The notes beneath the pieces were generated by a model that worked only from the letters and a program-made list of their open reading frames with translations, was not told the origin of the DNA and did no database searches. Positions 10,771 through 21,769 of a stretch of 64,000 nucleotides of DNA are shown piece by piece (position 1 is the first letter of the stretch; each line of letters opens with the position of its first letter). The position numbers were made by a program, and so were the translations under genes. Source of the DNA: Myrmaecium sp. VS I D KN 1 (lineage: Eukaryota; Ascomycota; Dothideomycetes; Valsariales; Valsariaceae); assembly GCA_019775845.1 (NCBI GenBank), contig JADQAV010000010.1, forward strand, positions 158,871 to 222,870. Direction: 5' to 3'.

Positions 10771-11823
10771 ATGCCATCCTCCACCACCCCCGAAACAATC
10801 GCCCTCACCGGCACAACCGGCAAACTCGGCGGCGCCGTCCTGCACGCCCTCCTCACATACACCCTGCATCCCACCACCCACCTCATCATCCTCACCAGCT
10901 CCCCACCCACGCACCCAACCCTCGCCCCCCTCGCCGCCCGCGGGATCCGCATCCGACCCTTCAACTACCACGCCCCCTCCGCCAGCGCCCTCACCGACGT
11001 CGACCGACTGCTCCTCGTCTCCACGCCCGAAATCAGCCTCGACTACGCCGCGCCCAACGAAGACGCCGACGCGCTTGCCCCGCCCGGCCGCGGGCGCGAA
11101 GCGGCGCACATCCGCGCCCTCGAGGCCGCGCGCCAGGCCGGCGTGAAGCACGTGTGGTACACGTCGCTTGGATTTTTCGGGACGACGACGAAGAAGGATG
11201 GCGAGGAGGGAGATGCGGAGGAAGAGCAGAGCAAAGCGGCGGTCATGGCCGCGCACCTGCGCACCGAAGCGTGGCTGCGCGCGCACGCGACCGATCTGGC
11301 CTGGACGGCGGTGCGGGAGGGACTGTACAGCGAGAGCTGGCCGCTGTATCTCGGGCACTGGGGCCAGGGCCCGCGGGCCGGTGGCGGTGGGGGGCCGAAG
11401 GGTGAGGAGCGCCGGGTCGTGCGGGTGGCGGGCGACGGCGGCGTGCGCTGGGTGGCGATTGCGGATTTGGGGGTGGCGACGGCGGCGCTGCTGACGGCGG
11501 AGCGGCGGGAGGAGTGGGCGGGGCGGGTGGTGCCGTTGGTGGGGCCGACGGTGCGGCGGTTGGCGGATGTGGCGCGCGTGGTGGGCGGGGTGTTGGGCGA
11601 GGAGGTGAGGGTGGAGGTGGTGAGTCGGGAGGAGCATGTCAGGTTTTATGTGGAGGAGCGCGGGATGGATGAGCGGCATGTGCGCTGGTGGAGTCGGACG
11701 TATGCGGCGTTGGAGGCGGGCGAGGCGGAGGGCGGCGACCCCGCTGTGATGACTGGATTGCTGGATCGCTTTGGTCGTGCGCCCAAGCCGTTTGAGGATA
11801 CGGTTAAGGAGATGCTGACCTGA
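10771..11823 (+). CDS. NmrA-like NAD(P)-binding reductase
   Basis: Single exon, 350 residues, complete. Atypical short-chain dehydrogenase of the NmrA/QorB type. Family members are either NAD(P)H-dependent reductases or redox-sensing regulators, and the sequence does not decide between them. The N-terminus has the Rossmann motif in its NmrA form (IALTGTTGKLGGAVLHALL, GxxGxxG). The conserved HVWYTSLGFFG strand takes the place of the SDR catalytic strand. Further on are the substrate-side segment TAVREGLYSESWPLYLG and the family motif VRWVAIADLGVATAALL, followed by the helical C-terminal cap. A Gly-rich insert (RAGGGGGPKGEE) separates them. It is cytosolic, with no signal peptide. Codon use is strongly GC-rich at third positions, like its neighbours, so there is no sign of transfer. 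Confidence 0.88.
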   Translation: MPSSTTPETIALTGTTGKLGGAVLHALLTYTLHPTTHLIILTSSPPTHPTLAPLAARGIRIRPFNYHAPSASALTDVDRLLLVSTPEISLDYAAPNEDADALAPPGRGREAAHIRALEAARQAGVKHVWYTSLGFFGTTTKKDGEEGDAEEEQSKAAVMAAHLRTEAWLRAHATDLAWTAVREGLYSESWPLYLGHWGQGPRAGGGGGPKGEERRVVRVAGDGGVRWVAIADLGVATAALLTAERREEWAGRVVPLVGPTVRRLADVARVVGGVLGEEVRVEVVSREEHVRFYVEERGMDERHVRWWSRTYAALEAGEAEGGDPAVMTGLLDRFGRAPKPFEDTVKEMLT

Positions 11824-11938
11824 TGGCGATGGTGGCGGAAGAAAAAGCTAACTATCGTTCATATTCACATCTAAATGAAAAAGAGACATGAATCCTACAT
11901 ACACATCTATACCTCTCTTTCTCTCATCATCTCCCATC

Positions 11939-12833
11939 TCACTCCCTCCCCAGATAGTCATACACCAGCCTCGCCCTCTCCACCCGTCCACTCCCATCCA
12001 TCCGCCGCACAACAACATGCCTCACATACCTTCTCTCCCTCCGACCTTCCCCCTCCACCTCCACCCCTTCAAACCCCCACACCTGCATCGCCATCCACCC
12101 ACCCTCCTCACTCTCCACCACCGTAAAAAGCACCTCCCCGTGGCCCTCCTCCCAGCCCGCAGCCAAAAACGCCGCATCCTCCGGATCCTCAACGAGGCCG
12201 AGCGCCGCCAGCGCGGCAGGCGAGGGCAGGAGCCGGCTCCGGCCCCGGACGGGCCCGAAGACGTGGTCGCGGTGGTCGCGCCAGCGCCAGTCGAGCGTGC
12301 GGCGCTCGGTCGTGCCGGGGATGCCGCCGGTGAGGGTTTGCTGGACGGTGATGGTGAGGGGCCCCGGGCCGGGGTCGGGCGCAGATGGTTGCTGGTCGGA
12401 CTGGCTGGGGTCCGCTGCGGCGTTGGGTGAGGCTGGAGAGGAGGATGAGGAGGAGGGCTCGATGGCAGTGTGGATGTTGAGGGTGAGGGAGGCGAGGGAG
12501 AGGGCTTTGCGGGTGAGCCAGGGGATGCCTTGGAGGGCGAGGATGGGGTCGAGCGGGTGGGAGAGCGTTTTGTTCTGTTGGAGTGCTGGTTAGTTGGGGC
12601 TTTGTTGGGAGAGAGTTCGTGGAAGTAGAGAAGGAAGATAAGCTGCTTGATGGAGATGGTAGTAGTGGCAGGGCTGCCTGAGCCTACAACCCCCATTCTC
12701 CGCCATGGATGGGGATCAAACCGAACATATCGTCAAGTGTAAAGGGAAAGAAACAAAGTAAAGAGAGAGAGAGTTATACCAATCCAAACCTTCCCTCCAG
12801 CTTCCCAATCGTGAGCTCCGGCGGCGCCGCCAT
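11939..12833 (-). CDS. Conserved fungal protein of unknown function, lipocalin-like size
   Basis: Two exons: 12833-12780 (18 codons, MAAPPELTIGKLEGRFGL) and 12574-11939 (211 codons plus stop), 229 residues. Intron 12779-12575 has a GTATAA donor and an ACTAACC branch before ACAG. After splicing the protein reads FGLNKTLSHPLDPILALQG, a join that looks natural, followed by IPWLTRKALSLASLTLNIHT. Later blocks include QQTLTGGIPGTTERRTLDW, RDHRDHVFGPVRGRSRLL and, at the C-terminus, ERARLVYDYLGRE. The alternating beta pattern and length suggest a small ligand-binding barrel. I recall similar fungal proteins with no assigned function, so I give none. No signal peptide or membrane span; a Ser/Pro/Gln-rich loop sits in the middle. 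Confidence 0.75.
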
Positions 12834-13866
12834 GACGGATTACCGAATGAAGGTCTCAAGCAAGAGAGAAACTCTCAGGGTCGTGCAGTGAAGCTTGAAA
12901 GCGCAGCACTCGCGATCAAAAAAAATCTGTATCCCTCCTTGACGAGAATGATGAAACGCTGAGAGTAGAGGGGCACGAACGACAGGTATGAATCCCAGGA
13001 CGAGATGACAGCTGCAGCGACAGCGACAGCGACCGCACTCGTGCTACTCACAGCCCGTCAACCCTCTCACTGTCCCCCTAGCCAAGGTACTTAGCTCGTG
13101 AAAAAGAGCCAGCCAGGCTGAAGAAGCCGAGGAAGAACAGAACAGAAGTCAGTGAAGGCGCGGGGTAAGGTAAGTCGAGTAAGGTCCTAAGGTTTAGGGT
13201 GAAGAAGCGGGGTGGCACATCGGCATGGTATGGCATACTAATCATATGGCGTAGCGTGGCATACCTAGCGTGAATGTGTGTGGGGGACATGGAATAATGA
13301 AGGAGTCGGGTGGTGGTGTGTGGTGGGAGGAATGGATGGAACTGTCTTCCCCGCCCCCGCTCCCCACCTCACTCCCCGCTTCCGCCGATCGCGGGTGGGT
13401 TTGCGGGGTTTTTTCACGACTCCAACTTGATGGATGGGGGATTCCATCCATTCGTATATACACTGGCATCTATACGACGAGCCAAAAAACGAAAGACAAA
13501 CCGGATGAGAAAAGGCTGTCATGAGGAGGAAGGAGGGAAGGAAGGATGAGGGTATATACTGTATATACAAATTATATAAGGCTTTCTACTCTCAACCCAT
13601 CCAAGTGAACATAGAAATAGATGGAAAAGAACAAGAAAGAAAGAAAGAGGATATATATCGAACGAAAAAAGATCCCACTCTCCGCCCCAAACACATACAC
13701 ATAAATGGCTTCCTACATGTCATTCCCAGCGCGATCCAAAAACACACCGTGGTCCAATTACAAAATATCGTAACATCCATACCCAAAACATTGTCGTTCC
13801 CATAATGACACCGTGCCACCTCGTACACTTCCCAGAGAGCACTATAGCTCCAACCCGTCACTCCCC
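12834..13866. other. Gene-free stretch between two minus-strand genes
   Basis: 1,033 bp holding the promoter of the lipocalin-like orphan (near 12834) and the 3' UTR of the DUF3712 gene (near 13866). AT-rich at 13540-13800. Small open frames on both strands show no family signal. Confidence 0.4.
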
Positions 13867-15172
13867 TCACACCAAAGCCACGCTCCTCTTCCCCAACAAC
13901 CCACTCATAGCATGGGTCACATTCAGATCAACCTGCATAACATTGGCCTTAATCGCCGCCTCATAATACCGCAACCGCTCCCCCGCCGCATTCGTCGACG
14001 AGTTCCCCACGATGGTAAGCGGGAGCACGTAATCCGTGTACGTGCCCAGGAGGCCGAGGATGGCGGCCTCGTCGGCGACGGTGCGCATGTCGACCGTGTT
14101 GGTGCCGGGCGCCAGGGTCAAATTGGCCAGGGTGGCGTACCCGATCGCGGTCCCGTTGACGGAGAGGTTCATGACGACGGTGCCGAGCGCGAGCGTCATC
14201 ACGGACGGGTTGGGGATCGTGACCGTCCCGACGAGGTTGGTGCCGTCGCTGCTGTCGGCGGTCTGCAGGGAGAGCGAGTCGGCGTTGATGGTGAAGCCGG
14301 CGAGCTTGTTGAGGCCTGTGAGGGGGAGTGTTAGTTTGCTTATGTTTGACGTGGGACAAGCCCGAGGGGAGCTGCTGTAATCCTGACGTACCCTTCATGG
14401 TGATGACCTTGTTGTAGTTAACGGAGAACTTGGGAAGGCCGCTCTGCTTGAACTTGGTCTTGCCGCGGATGGCCACGCGGAAGGTCTCGCTGCCCATGAC
14501 GACGGCCGTGTACGTCATGAACTGCTCCATGTTCGCGATGGGCATGTCCTGGTCGACGACGATCTGGGTGTCCTTCTTCACCTGGACGGCCGGGATGGTG
14601 ATGTAGCCGAACGGCACGATGTTCGGCTCCGTGTCCTCGAGGAAGAGCGAGGCGTTGAAGGAGTCCAGCTTGGGGTGGTACATGCTGTCGCTGTGCGCCT
14701 CCGTCACGATGCTCATGTGCACCGAGTCCGCCTTGGGGTCCGAGACATTCTGCGAGACCATCTCCAGACTCGAGTCATTGATGTCGCCTTGACCGATGTT
14801 GGGCACGCCAACGTAGATCCTGGTGCGCCGTCAGCCTTCCGGCTCCATGGATGCTTCCTGCTACGACAATTGCGACAGCAATGCCCCGAGCAACGCCGAT
14901 GTCGTACATCAATCGCATGCCCGCTCGGGCTGCTGTGGCTGAAATGGGGCGGCTGTGGCGGGCATCAAGCACGGCACTTACAGTGGTAGGACGATGATCA
15001 AGACAACGGCGCAGAACACAATCAACCACAACCACCACCACCTCCGGAAATGAGCCTTCAACTTCTGTCCAAACGTCCTGCGCGGCGCAACGCCGGTCTC
15101 TCCGTCGGCAGCATAGCTGTTCGAGTCCTCCCCGACGGTGCGCTCGCGCTCAAGGGTATCTTCTTTGTCCAT
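13867..15172 (-). CDS. DUF3712 single-pass membrane protein
   Basis: Member of a fungal family of unknown function with the DUF3712 extracytoplasmic domain, distantly like LEA-14/WHy beta-sandwiches. Exons 15172-14982, 14819-14392 and 14315-13867; introns of 162 and 76 nt (GTAAGT and GTACGT donors); 355 residues. The N-terminal 43 residues are charged and presumably cytosolic. A strong membrane anchor follows (RWWWLWLIVFCAVVLIIVLP). The remainder contains repeated beta strands with several N-glycosylation sequons (NVS, NAS, NLS, NGT, NLT, NSS, NVT), consistent with a lumenal or cell-surface domain. The joins PL/IYVGVPNIGQGD and TMK/GLNKLAGFTINAD restore family-like text. Confidence 0.88.
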
Positions 15173-18100
15173 TGTGCGTGATCTCGGTGATTAGGGTCGG
15201 GATGGGAAGACGGAGAAAACAGAGAGATGAAAGGAGAAAGAAAGGAAAGGGTGGAATTGACGGGGAAGCCTCAGCCTAAAAGCTCCGGAGTCTGAAAGGA
15301 CCTGCGCAAAGGGCGGAGACAGATGGGAGGCGAACGCAGGTGGGAAGAAGAGAGGGAAGACAAAGAAGGGGAGGTCCAGGAAAAGAGTTGCAGCTTTGTA
15401 CCAGCGAGGCGCATCCGGTCTGGGTAAGAGGCAGAGGAATTGCCAGCGTCTTTTCGCCTCTGGACGACAGCAGGGGAGGGGGACCAGTCAATGGCTGATC
15501 AGATCCCCTATACTACTACTACAAGACCCCAACGGACGACACGACCGGTGTCAATCGTGTGAAGGATAGGGTAAGGTAGCATGGCATGGCATGGCGGACG
15601 GGTGGTGGCAAGCGTGGTACCCGGAGGCACGAGGCCAATGGGAAGGCCAAGAGAGTGACTGGGGAGAGCAAGCTTGACCGAAACGATCACTTTCTCCTTC
15701 CCCTCCCTCCCCCCTTGTCCTTTGGTGGACTGGGTGCGGACATGATCCGAGGCAACCCATACCGGAAGAGAGCAGTCTCTCTTAACGCTCGAGCATGTGC
15801 GCCGTCCTCCACTGTGGATCCCGCAATCGGTCCACGGCCCTTTCGAGCCTTGCGCTACCTCGTCGGCTGTCTCTCCTCACGCAACGGAGTGCCGGGGGCG
15901 CGCCGCATCCAGGAACGCGGGAGCTCGTTGGCGGCACGACCCGTTTCACATCGAGATGAGCAACGTGAGCGCGGTTCCACAGAGGGAGGACCGCCGTCCA
16001 GCGACGAGCCGTCTGCCAGGCCAGGGTGAAGATTGCAAGGGCGGCCGAACTGGCGAACGAGATGCGCGCAGGCGAGGAGCGGGGGTGGCAGAGAGAGAAA
16101 GAGAGAGTGAGAAAAAAAAAGACAAAGGGATTCACTACTCCAGCCCGGGCTGCTCTGACGCCCTTGCGGAATGCGGCGCGGTGCATCACACGCATCGACA
16201 GGAAAGGGCCCGGCCGGGGTTAGCCAAGCCCTGGGGAAGCTTAACCCCTCCGCGGCCAATCAGCGCCCCTCCCGTCGCCGCCGACGAATCGAATCCCCTG
16301 CGTTACCCGGACGCCAAACCCTCCAAGCAGCATGGCGTCCTTTGGGCTCACCAACATCCATCATCCCCCCCTTTCCCTTCTCCACCCTGCCTTGCTTCTC
16401 GGACGCCATCGAGGGTGCCGGTGGTCTTGCTGTTGCCGAATGGAAAGAGAATCGTCCATTGCCACAGTTCACAGGGGGTTTCTCGATATCCAGGTTTCCA
16501 TCATCCTTCCTTGCCTTCTGCTTGTAACACTACCGCAGCACGTCAGAGAAAAAGGCTGTGAGTAAGCAAGTCATCGAGAGCAGGAGCTATGTACCTTTTC
16601 TTCTTTTTCGTTGGACGTCGAACAAACCCTTGCGGAAACATATCACTCAATGCGCCAGAGCCTTTCCCTTTCTCATCTCTGACCAGTCCACCATCTTCCC
16701 ATCTTCGAAGAAGAAAAAACACCGTGCACATGCCATGCTCCACCTAGATCCTCAACAAAAAAATATGAAGAGGAAGAAAAAAAAAATATACCGGAGATGG
16801 AACGAGATTGATGAGAAGAGTTCCCACCCAGGAGGGGAGTCATATCGCTTAGGGGTTCTCATCAGTAGTAGCAGAAAAAAAGGTACCTAGAGGAAGGGCC
16901 ATCAACAGGGTTTCGTGCCATGGTCACCCGATGATCCCCAACCGCCCTCTCTCCGCTATGATGTGGTCCTACCTTTGGACTACCTACGGTAGTGAACAGG
17001 CACTGACTTCAGCGCTACAGCAGCGCCGAACTACTTGGTCCCGCCTGTCACAACCGTTCGCCGTAAGAGAAGGAGAGCAGGAGCAGCAGCAGCAGCAGCA
17101 GGAGAGATGGGAAGATAGTCAGTCGGGGCTTGCTTTGCTTCCCAACAGGAAATAAAAGAGGATGTTTGCGCGGAGGGAGAAGTGTGAAAGTAGAAAAAGA
17201 GAGAACGTCTCCTGTCGTGCGATCGAGCTGGCTGGCTGGCTGGCTGGCTTTCGGATCTTCGGTTAATCGCGAGCATTGTTATTGATCACATACTGCGTAC
17301 CCAACACCTACGACTGTATACCCTCAATCACCGGCGGGGAAGCTGATCAGTTGCGGTGAAAGATAGGATGAGCAGCAGCAGATAGAGAACTACTAAGAGG
17401 GAGATCTCCTTATGCCCTCGCACCCCTGACATGGATGAGCACATATTTCTTCACGGCAGTCCCGGCCGGGTAACTGAGATACCCCAACCCAAGAAAGGAA
17501 GAAAGAAGAAAGAAGCAATCCAAAAGCCCCTCCTCCTTCTATTCTTCCATTCTTCCACGATCCCTTCCACACAAGCAAAAAGAAACAAGAAGTACCCTAT
17601 TACACCCCACAACCTCCCTTCCCCCCATCTCTCAGCTCCAGCGCCATCAAGCTTATGTAGATCCTACCTACTTAGAAAAAACGCTGCACGTGAACATCTC
17701 CAGTGCTTATATACATAGTCGACAAACGTTAAACGTTAACGTGAACCTTAATACCCCGCAAAAACCAGAATCGGAGATGCGGGGGAAAGAGCTCAATAGG
17801 GAAAGAGAACAAGGGATCGGCGTCTTGACTTGTGAAGGACATTCTTGATTCTCTAGCTACTTAGCTCCCTACTTAGCTTCCTCGTATGGAGAGGGGGGGT
17901 CATCGATCCGGGAGAGGAAGGAGGAGAGAGGAGGCTGTGTGAGCGTGATTTGTAATGATGATTGTGGTGTAGATGGAGGATTTTGCTGGTATGCAGCCTT
18001 ACAGTACTTACTGTATGTACATACCTCGGGAATCAGGTAATGAAGTTGGAGGAGTACTCCTACGTACCTCGAGCATATAACTTCGGTAGGTAAGTAGTTA

Positions 18101-18365
18101 CCTAGGTATCTCAGTAGGTCAGAATATAGTAGAGATGGATTTGTGCCCAGTCCGCTCCCTACTATGGTATCATCCCAGCGTGGAAGACAAAGACCAGAGG
18201 AAGATAGCTTGCCCAAACGAAAGCTATCCAGTGCATCCCAACTCCTTCTATATATAATATATTAACTACCACAGAAAGGAATCAAAATTCATCGCAGCAT
18301 GAGACATCAAGCACAGAGCGTCCGCTCATCTACACTACTTATACTGCAAAAACACTTTCCCAAGC
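15173..18365. other. 3.2-kb gene-free region upstream of DUF3712 gene and 5S gene
   Basis: The longest stretch without a recognisable protein. It includes the DUF3712 promoter at its left end. A CCAAT element (ggccaatcag) lies at 16254-16263. Microsatellites include a CAG-type run near 17083-17101 and GGCT repeats at 17228-17249. Sequence at 17990-18120 is AT-rich with many taccta/taggta words. Open frames up to 254 codons exist on both strands, but they are Arg/Pro/Ser-rich, overlap one another and match no family I know. Confidence 0.45.
17228..17249. repeat. (GGCT)n microsatellite
   Basis: Five tandem copies of the tetranucleotide, in non-coding sequence. Confidence 0.85.
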
Positions 18366-18465
18366 ACATACGGCCACAGGAGGCTGAGAACANNNNNNNN
18401 NNNNNNNNNACCGGCAGATTAGTAGTTAAGTGGGTGACCATTAGCGAATCCCTGCTGCTGTATGT
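18366..18465 (+). rRNA. 5S ribosomal RNA gene, interrupted by an assembly gap
   Basis: The 5' part (18366-18392, starting acatacggccacagg) and 3' part (18410-18465, containing agtagttaagtgggtgacca and ending gctgctgtatgt) match the fungal 5S rRNA pattern. The two ends pair: ACATACGGC with GCTGTATGT forms the 9-bp closing helix with one G-U pair. A T run (18465-18469) gives the RNA polymerase III stop. A TATA-like ttata at 18339-18343 lies about 25 bp upstream, where dispersed filamentous-fungal 5S genes carry one. The middle of the gene is a run of 17 N. Fungal 5S RNA is near 119 nt, so about 36 nt are really missing. A lone 5S gene among protein genes fits the dispersed arrangement of Pezizomycotina. 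Confidence 0.92.
18393..18409. other. Assembly gap (17 N)
   Basis: The only ambiguous bases in the window. Both flanks belong to the same 5S rRNA gene, and its expected length implies the gap is about 36 nt rather than 17. The gap probably arose because many near-identical 5S copies elsewhere in the genome confused assembly. Confidence 0.9.
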
Positions 18466-18958
18466 TTTTGATTTTGTTTTCTTTTGCGTCTTGAAGCATC
18501 TTTTTCTTGAAGTTCTCTCTCGCATGGCAATTGTTAGTCATGACCTCTTCTTTTTGTATTTGGTAATACAAGACCGACCGAAAAGCTCTTATTTCCCAAT
18601 GTATTGTACAATGATCACCGTCTGAAGAAGAAGAGAAAGAAAAGAAGAAAGAAAAAGGAACAAACACTTTCCGACTTTGCCGCCCAGAAAGAGAAGAAAA
18701 ATACACGAATCCCAGAACGAACCCGCCCCATGGAATTGTGTCTGAGACCAAAGAAAAGAGAAGAGAAACCCGAATGAGAACAGAGATGAAAAACAATACA
18801 AGGCAAGACTATCCGTCCGTCCGTCCCAACGCCAAAGAATCCCTTATTACCAGTCCATCCCCATCCCCATCGCATTCAACCAACCTCCTACTCCCAATCC
18901 ATGCCAGGAAAGGAAAAAGAAAGAGAGAAAGAAAAGCCCCAAACCAACCACCGCAGAC
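18466..18958. other. 3' flank between 5S gene and Borealin-N gene
   Basis: 493 bp, A-rich on the + strand at 18620-18790, consistent with the 3' UTR of the minus-strand gene. Nothing else seen. Confidence 0.4.
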
Positions 18959-20304
18959 CTACTTCCGACTCCTCAACGTCCTCCCACTCCCCGTCGTCGT
19001 CGTCGTCGCCGAGGCGCTCGCAGCCGCCTTCCTCGCCGCCGTCCCCGCCACCAAATCCTCCTTCCTCTTCGCCGCCGCTTCCGCCCTCTTCGCCGCAGCC
19101 GCGGTGGTCTTCGTCGCAGCAGTCGTCTTCTTAGTCGTCGTCGTCGCCGCCGGCTTCCGCTTCACGATCGTCGTGCCCGCGCTGTCGTTCGAGGTGAGGG
19201 AGTCGCGGCTGCGGGAGCCGCGCCCGGCGCCGCCGCGAGCGGCAGTGGGCGGTACTGTTGCGGTGGCAGCTTCGCGTTTGCCGCGTCCAGCGCCGGGGGC
19301 GGGAGTAGGGCCTGCGGCGCGGGAGACGGTGCGGGTGGGGGCTCTGGCTGAGGCGGCGGTGGTGGTGGGTTTGGGGGGAGCGAGGGCGGGTTTGGAAGGG
19401 GAAAGGGGGCGGGGGGATGCGCGACTGGTGGTGGTGGTGGTAGTGGTGGTGGAGGCGAAGGAGGCGATAGCGGAGGGCTTTTGAGGCGAGGTGAGGACGG
19501 GGGCGTTCTTGAGGGGGGAGCGCGGGAGGGTGCGGGAGTTGTGTGAGCGAGGGGAGAGGACGGAAGTGGTGGTAGCAGGGCCTTTGCGGGAGGCGGTACG
19601 CGTAGCGCGCGTGTTGGCGGCGTTGGTGGTGGTAGCAGAGGCGGCGATGCTGGCGTCGGCGGCTTTGGCGCGCTTCTTGGGGAGGTTCAGGTCGTTGTTC
19701 TCCTTGTCGGAGGCTTGGGCTAGTTCGCTGGATGATCGTTTCGTGCCGCGAAGGCGAGCGGCGGCTGGGTTTGGCGCTGGTACCATGACGGGCGGGAGAG
19801 GAGAGCGAGGATGGAAGGTTGCTTTGCTTGCCTCTTGGGCAGCGTGCTTGTGGTACATGGGCGAGAGATGCTTGGGAGGTGCGACCGGCTTCTGCTGCTG
19901 CTGTTGTTGCTCGGAGTATTTTTCTATGAGCTCCATGATGTTGACCTTGCGGAGCGAATGAGGGATTCTGTTGATGCGCATTTCCAGACGCGTCCGGAGG
20001 GCCTGCGCTTGGAGGGCATATTGTGCTCGGAGCTTGCGCGCTCGCTCAGTGACTGGAGGGTGCGTTAGAATTTGACGCGTACGCTCATGGAAGGGTTTTG
20101 CATACTCTCCAACTGCAGATTCTGGATAAATGCTTGCTTCTGCGCGTACGTAACGGTGCTCCTCTTCTTAATCGGGCTCCTCTGTGGTGTCCTGGCTGGG
20201 CTCCCGCCCTTAACCGCGACGGCCTTCGAGGTAGCGGCGCGTGTTGATCGGGTAGAGGCCGCCGATGCAGTCGAAACGCGCTTGCGAGGTCTTCCTGGTG
20301 CCAT
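18959..20304 (-). CDS. Borealin N-terminal domain protein (Nbl1-like, chromosomal passenger complex)
   Basis: Family role: Nbl1/Borealin tethers survivin and INCENP in the chromosomal passenger complex with Aurora kinase at centromeres and spindle. Exons 20304-20106 and 20052-18959; intron 20105-20053 (GTATGC donor, TTCTAAC branch, CTCCAG acceptor); 430 residues. The Borealin_N helix pair spans about residues 45-115. It reads YAQKQAFIQNLQLE, then after the splice ITERARKLRAQYALQAQ, ALRTRLEMRINRIPHSLRKV and NIMELIEKYSEQ, ending in a Gln run. The rest, over 300 residues, is disordered, rich in Ala, Thr, Ser, Pro and Lys, with many SP and TP sites that could be Cdk targets. It ends in a basic TLRSRK tail. 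Yeast Nbl1 is much shorter; long tails are usual in filamentous fungi. The ATG at 20304 lies 340 bp from the RPN10 start. Confidence 0.85.
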
Positions 20305-20644
20305 TGCGACTGTATGAAGCGACTTCGTTTTGGGAACTGATTTGTGTAGGAGAGTTGTAGGAAGAGCGCGTTGGTGAATCAATAGCAGTGGAGTCGGTAG
20401 GGTTGCTTTGGTCGAGGTGGTAAACAATAGAGACGCGGGAGCAGCGGCCGTATTGTATTTCTTGGCAGGCAACATCACTTGTCCTAGCTCAGTGACGCCG
20501 CCAGCAGCTTCACCTCACATCAGAGCTCCCACCTTCCCACCAACTGCGTATTCCATTGCATATCTTCGCTGCAACGCCTGGCCAACCATTCACTCCCTCG
20601 AGAAACCGTTTATAAATCCCTGTTGAACGGAAGACACCGCCAAG
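20305..20644. promoter_or_regulatory. Borealin-N / RPN10 shared promoter region
   Basis: 340 bp between outward-facing start codons. No TATA box seen, and no recognisable proteasome-gene control element on inspection. Confidence 0.45.
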
Positions 20645-21769
20645 ATGGGGTTGGAGGCGACCATGATTGTGTGCGTATAGCTCGGAAGCTCAGCGGTGGC
20701 CACTCCGGTTAACAGTTTCACAGGGTCGATAACAGTGAGAGCAGCAGAAATGGCGACTATGTGTAGGGATATTTCACATCCTCAAAACCGACCAGAAACT
20801 GATAACGTCAGGCCCTCACGATGGGAAGCTCAGGCCGACGCCGTCAACCTCATCTTCTCCGCAAAGACTAACGCCAACCCGGAATCCTCAGTCGGACTCA
20901 TGACCATGGGCGGCTCGCAGCCGGAGATCCTGACGACACTGACCACGGATGTGGGTAGAATCCTCGACGGTCTGCACCGGACAAAGATAAAAGGCGACTC
21001 GCACTTCTCCACCGGCATCAACATCGCTGCCGTACGTTTACACACCCTCTCCCTGCTAACGCTATAAGCTTGGAGCTACAGCGAACTAACCAACAATCTC
21101 CAACAGCTCGCCCTCAAGCACCGTCAGAACAAATCCCAAAGCCAACGCATCATCGTCTTCACCTGCTCCGCCCTCGCCGAAAGCGAGAAGGACCTGGTCA
21201 AGCTGGCGAAGCGCATGCGCAAGACCAACGTCTCCATCGACGTGATCGCCTTCGGCGACCTCTCCGACGAGAACCTCCGCAAGCTCGAGGCCTTCCACGA
21301 GAACGTCAAGGGCGGCACCGACAGCTCCGCCCTCGTCGTCGTCCCGCCGAGCGGCAACCTCCTCAGCGACGCCATCGTCGCGTCCCCCATCCTCGCGGGC
21401 GAGGGCGGCGGCGCGGGCGCGGGTGCGGGCGCCGGCGTGGGCGCCGAGGGCGCCGGCGGCGCCGGCGGCGACGCCAGCCAGTTCGAGTTCGGCGTCGACC
21501 CCTCCCTGGACCCGGAGCTGGCGCTGGCGCTGCGGATGAGCTTCGAGGAGGAGAAGGCCCGGCAGGAGCGCGAGAAGAAGGCGCGCGAGGCGCAGGAGGG
21601 CAAGGCCGATCTGGAGAACATACCCGAGGGCGACGAGAAGCAGCCCTTGCTGAATAAGGATGGCGAGGCAAGCGGCAGTGGCAGTGGCAGTGGCAGCGGA
21701 AGCGGCAGCGGGAACAAGAAGGATGAGGGCGATAAGAAGGATGATGAGGATCGGATGGACACGGCATGA
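20645..21769 (+). CDS. RPN10: RPN10/S5a, 26S proteasome ubiquitin receptor
   Basis: Family role: regulatory-particle subunit that joins lid and base and captures polyubiquitin chains. Exons 20645-20670, 20724-20762, 20812-21031 and 21107-21769, the first two only 26 and 39 nt; introns of 53, 49 and 75 nt are in phase; 315 residues. The VWA domain (1-190) begins MGLEATMIVVDNSESSRNGD and includes FSTGINIAALALKHRQN, with VSIDVIAFGDLSDENL near 138. A Gly/Ala-rich linker leads to one ubiquitin-interacting motif at about 230-248 (DPELALALRMSFEEEKAR). The tail is acidic and low in complexity, with a Gly-Ser run and final DRMDTA. One UIM, as in yeast, rather than two as in animals. Confidence 0.95.

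Noticed and set aside
10741-11679. 312-codon minus frame opposite the NmrA-like gene
   Set aside because: His/Pro/Arg-rich start and Gly/Val-rich end; mirror of a GC-rich coding exon.
15797-16561. 254-codon + frame in the 15-18 kb region
   Set aside because: Overlapped by several other open frames of similar length, Arg/Ser/Pro-rich, no splice pattern or family match.
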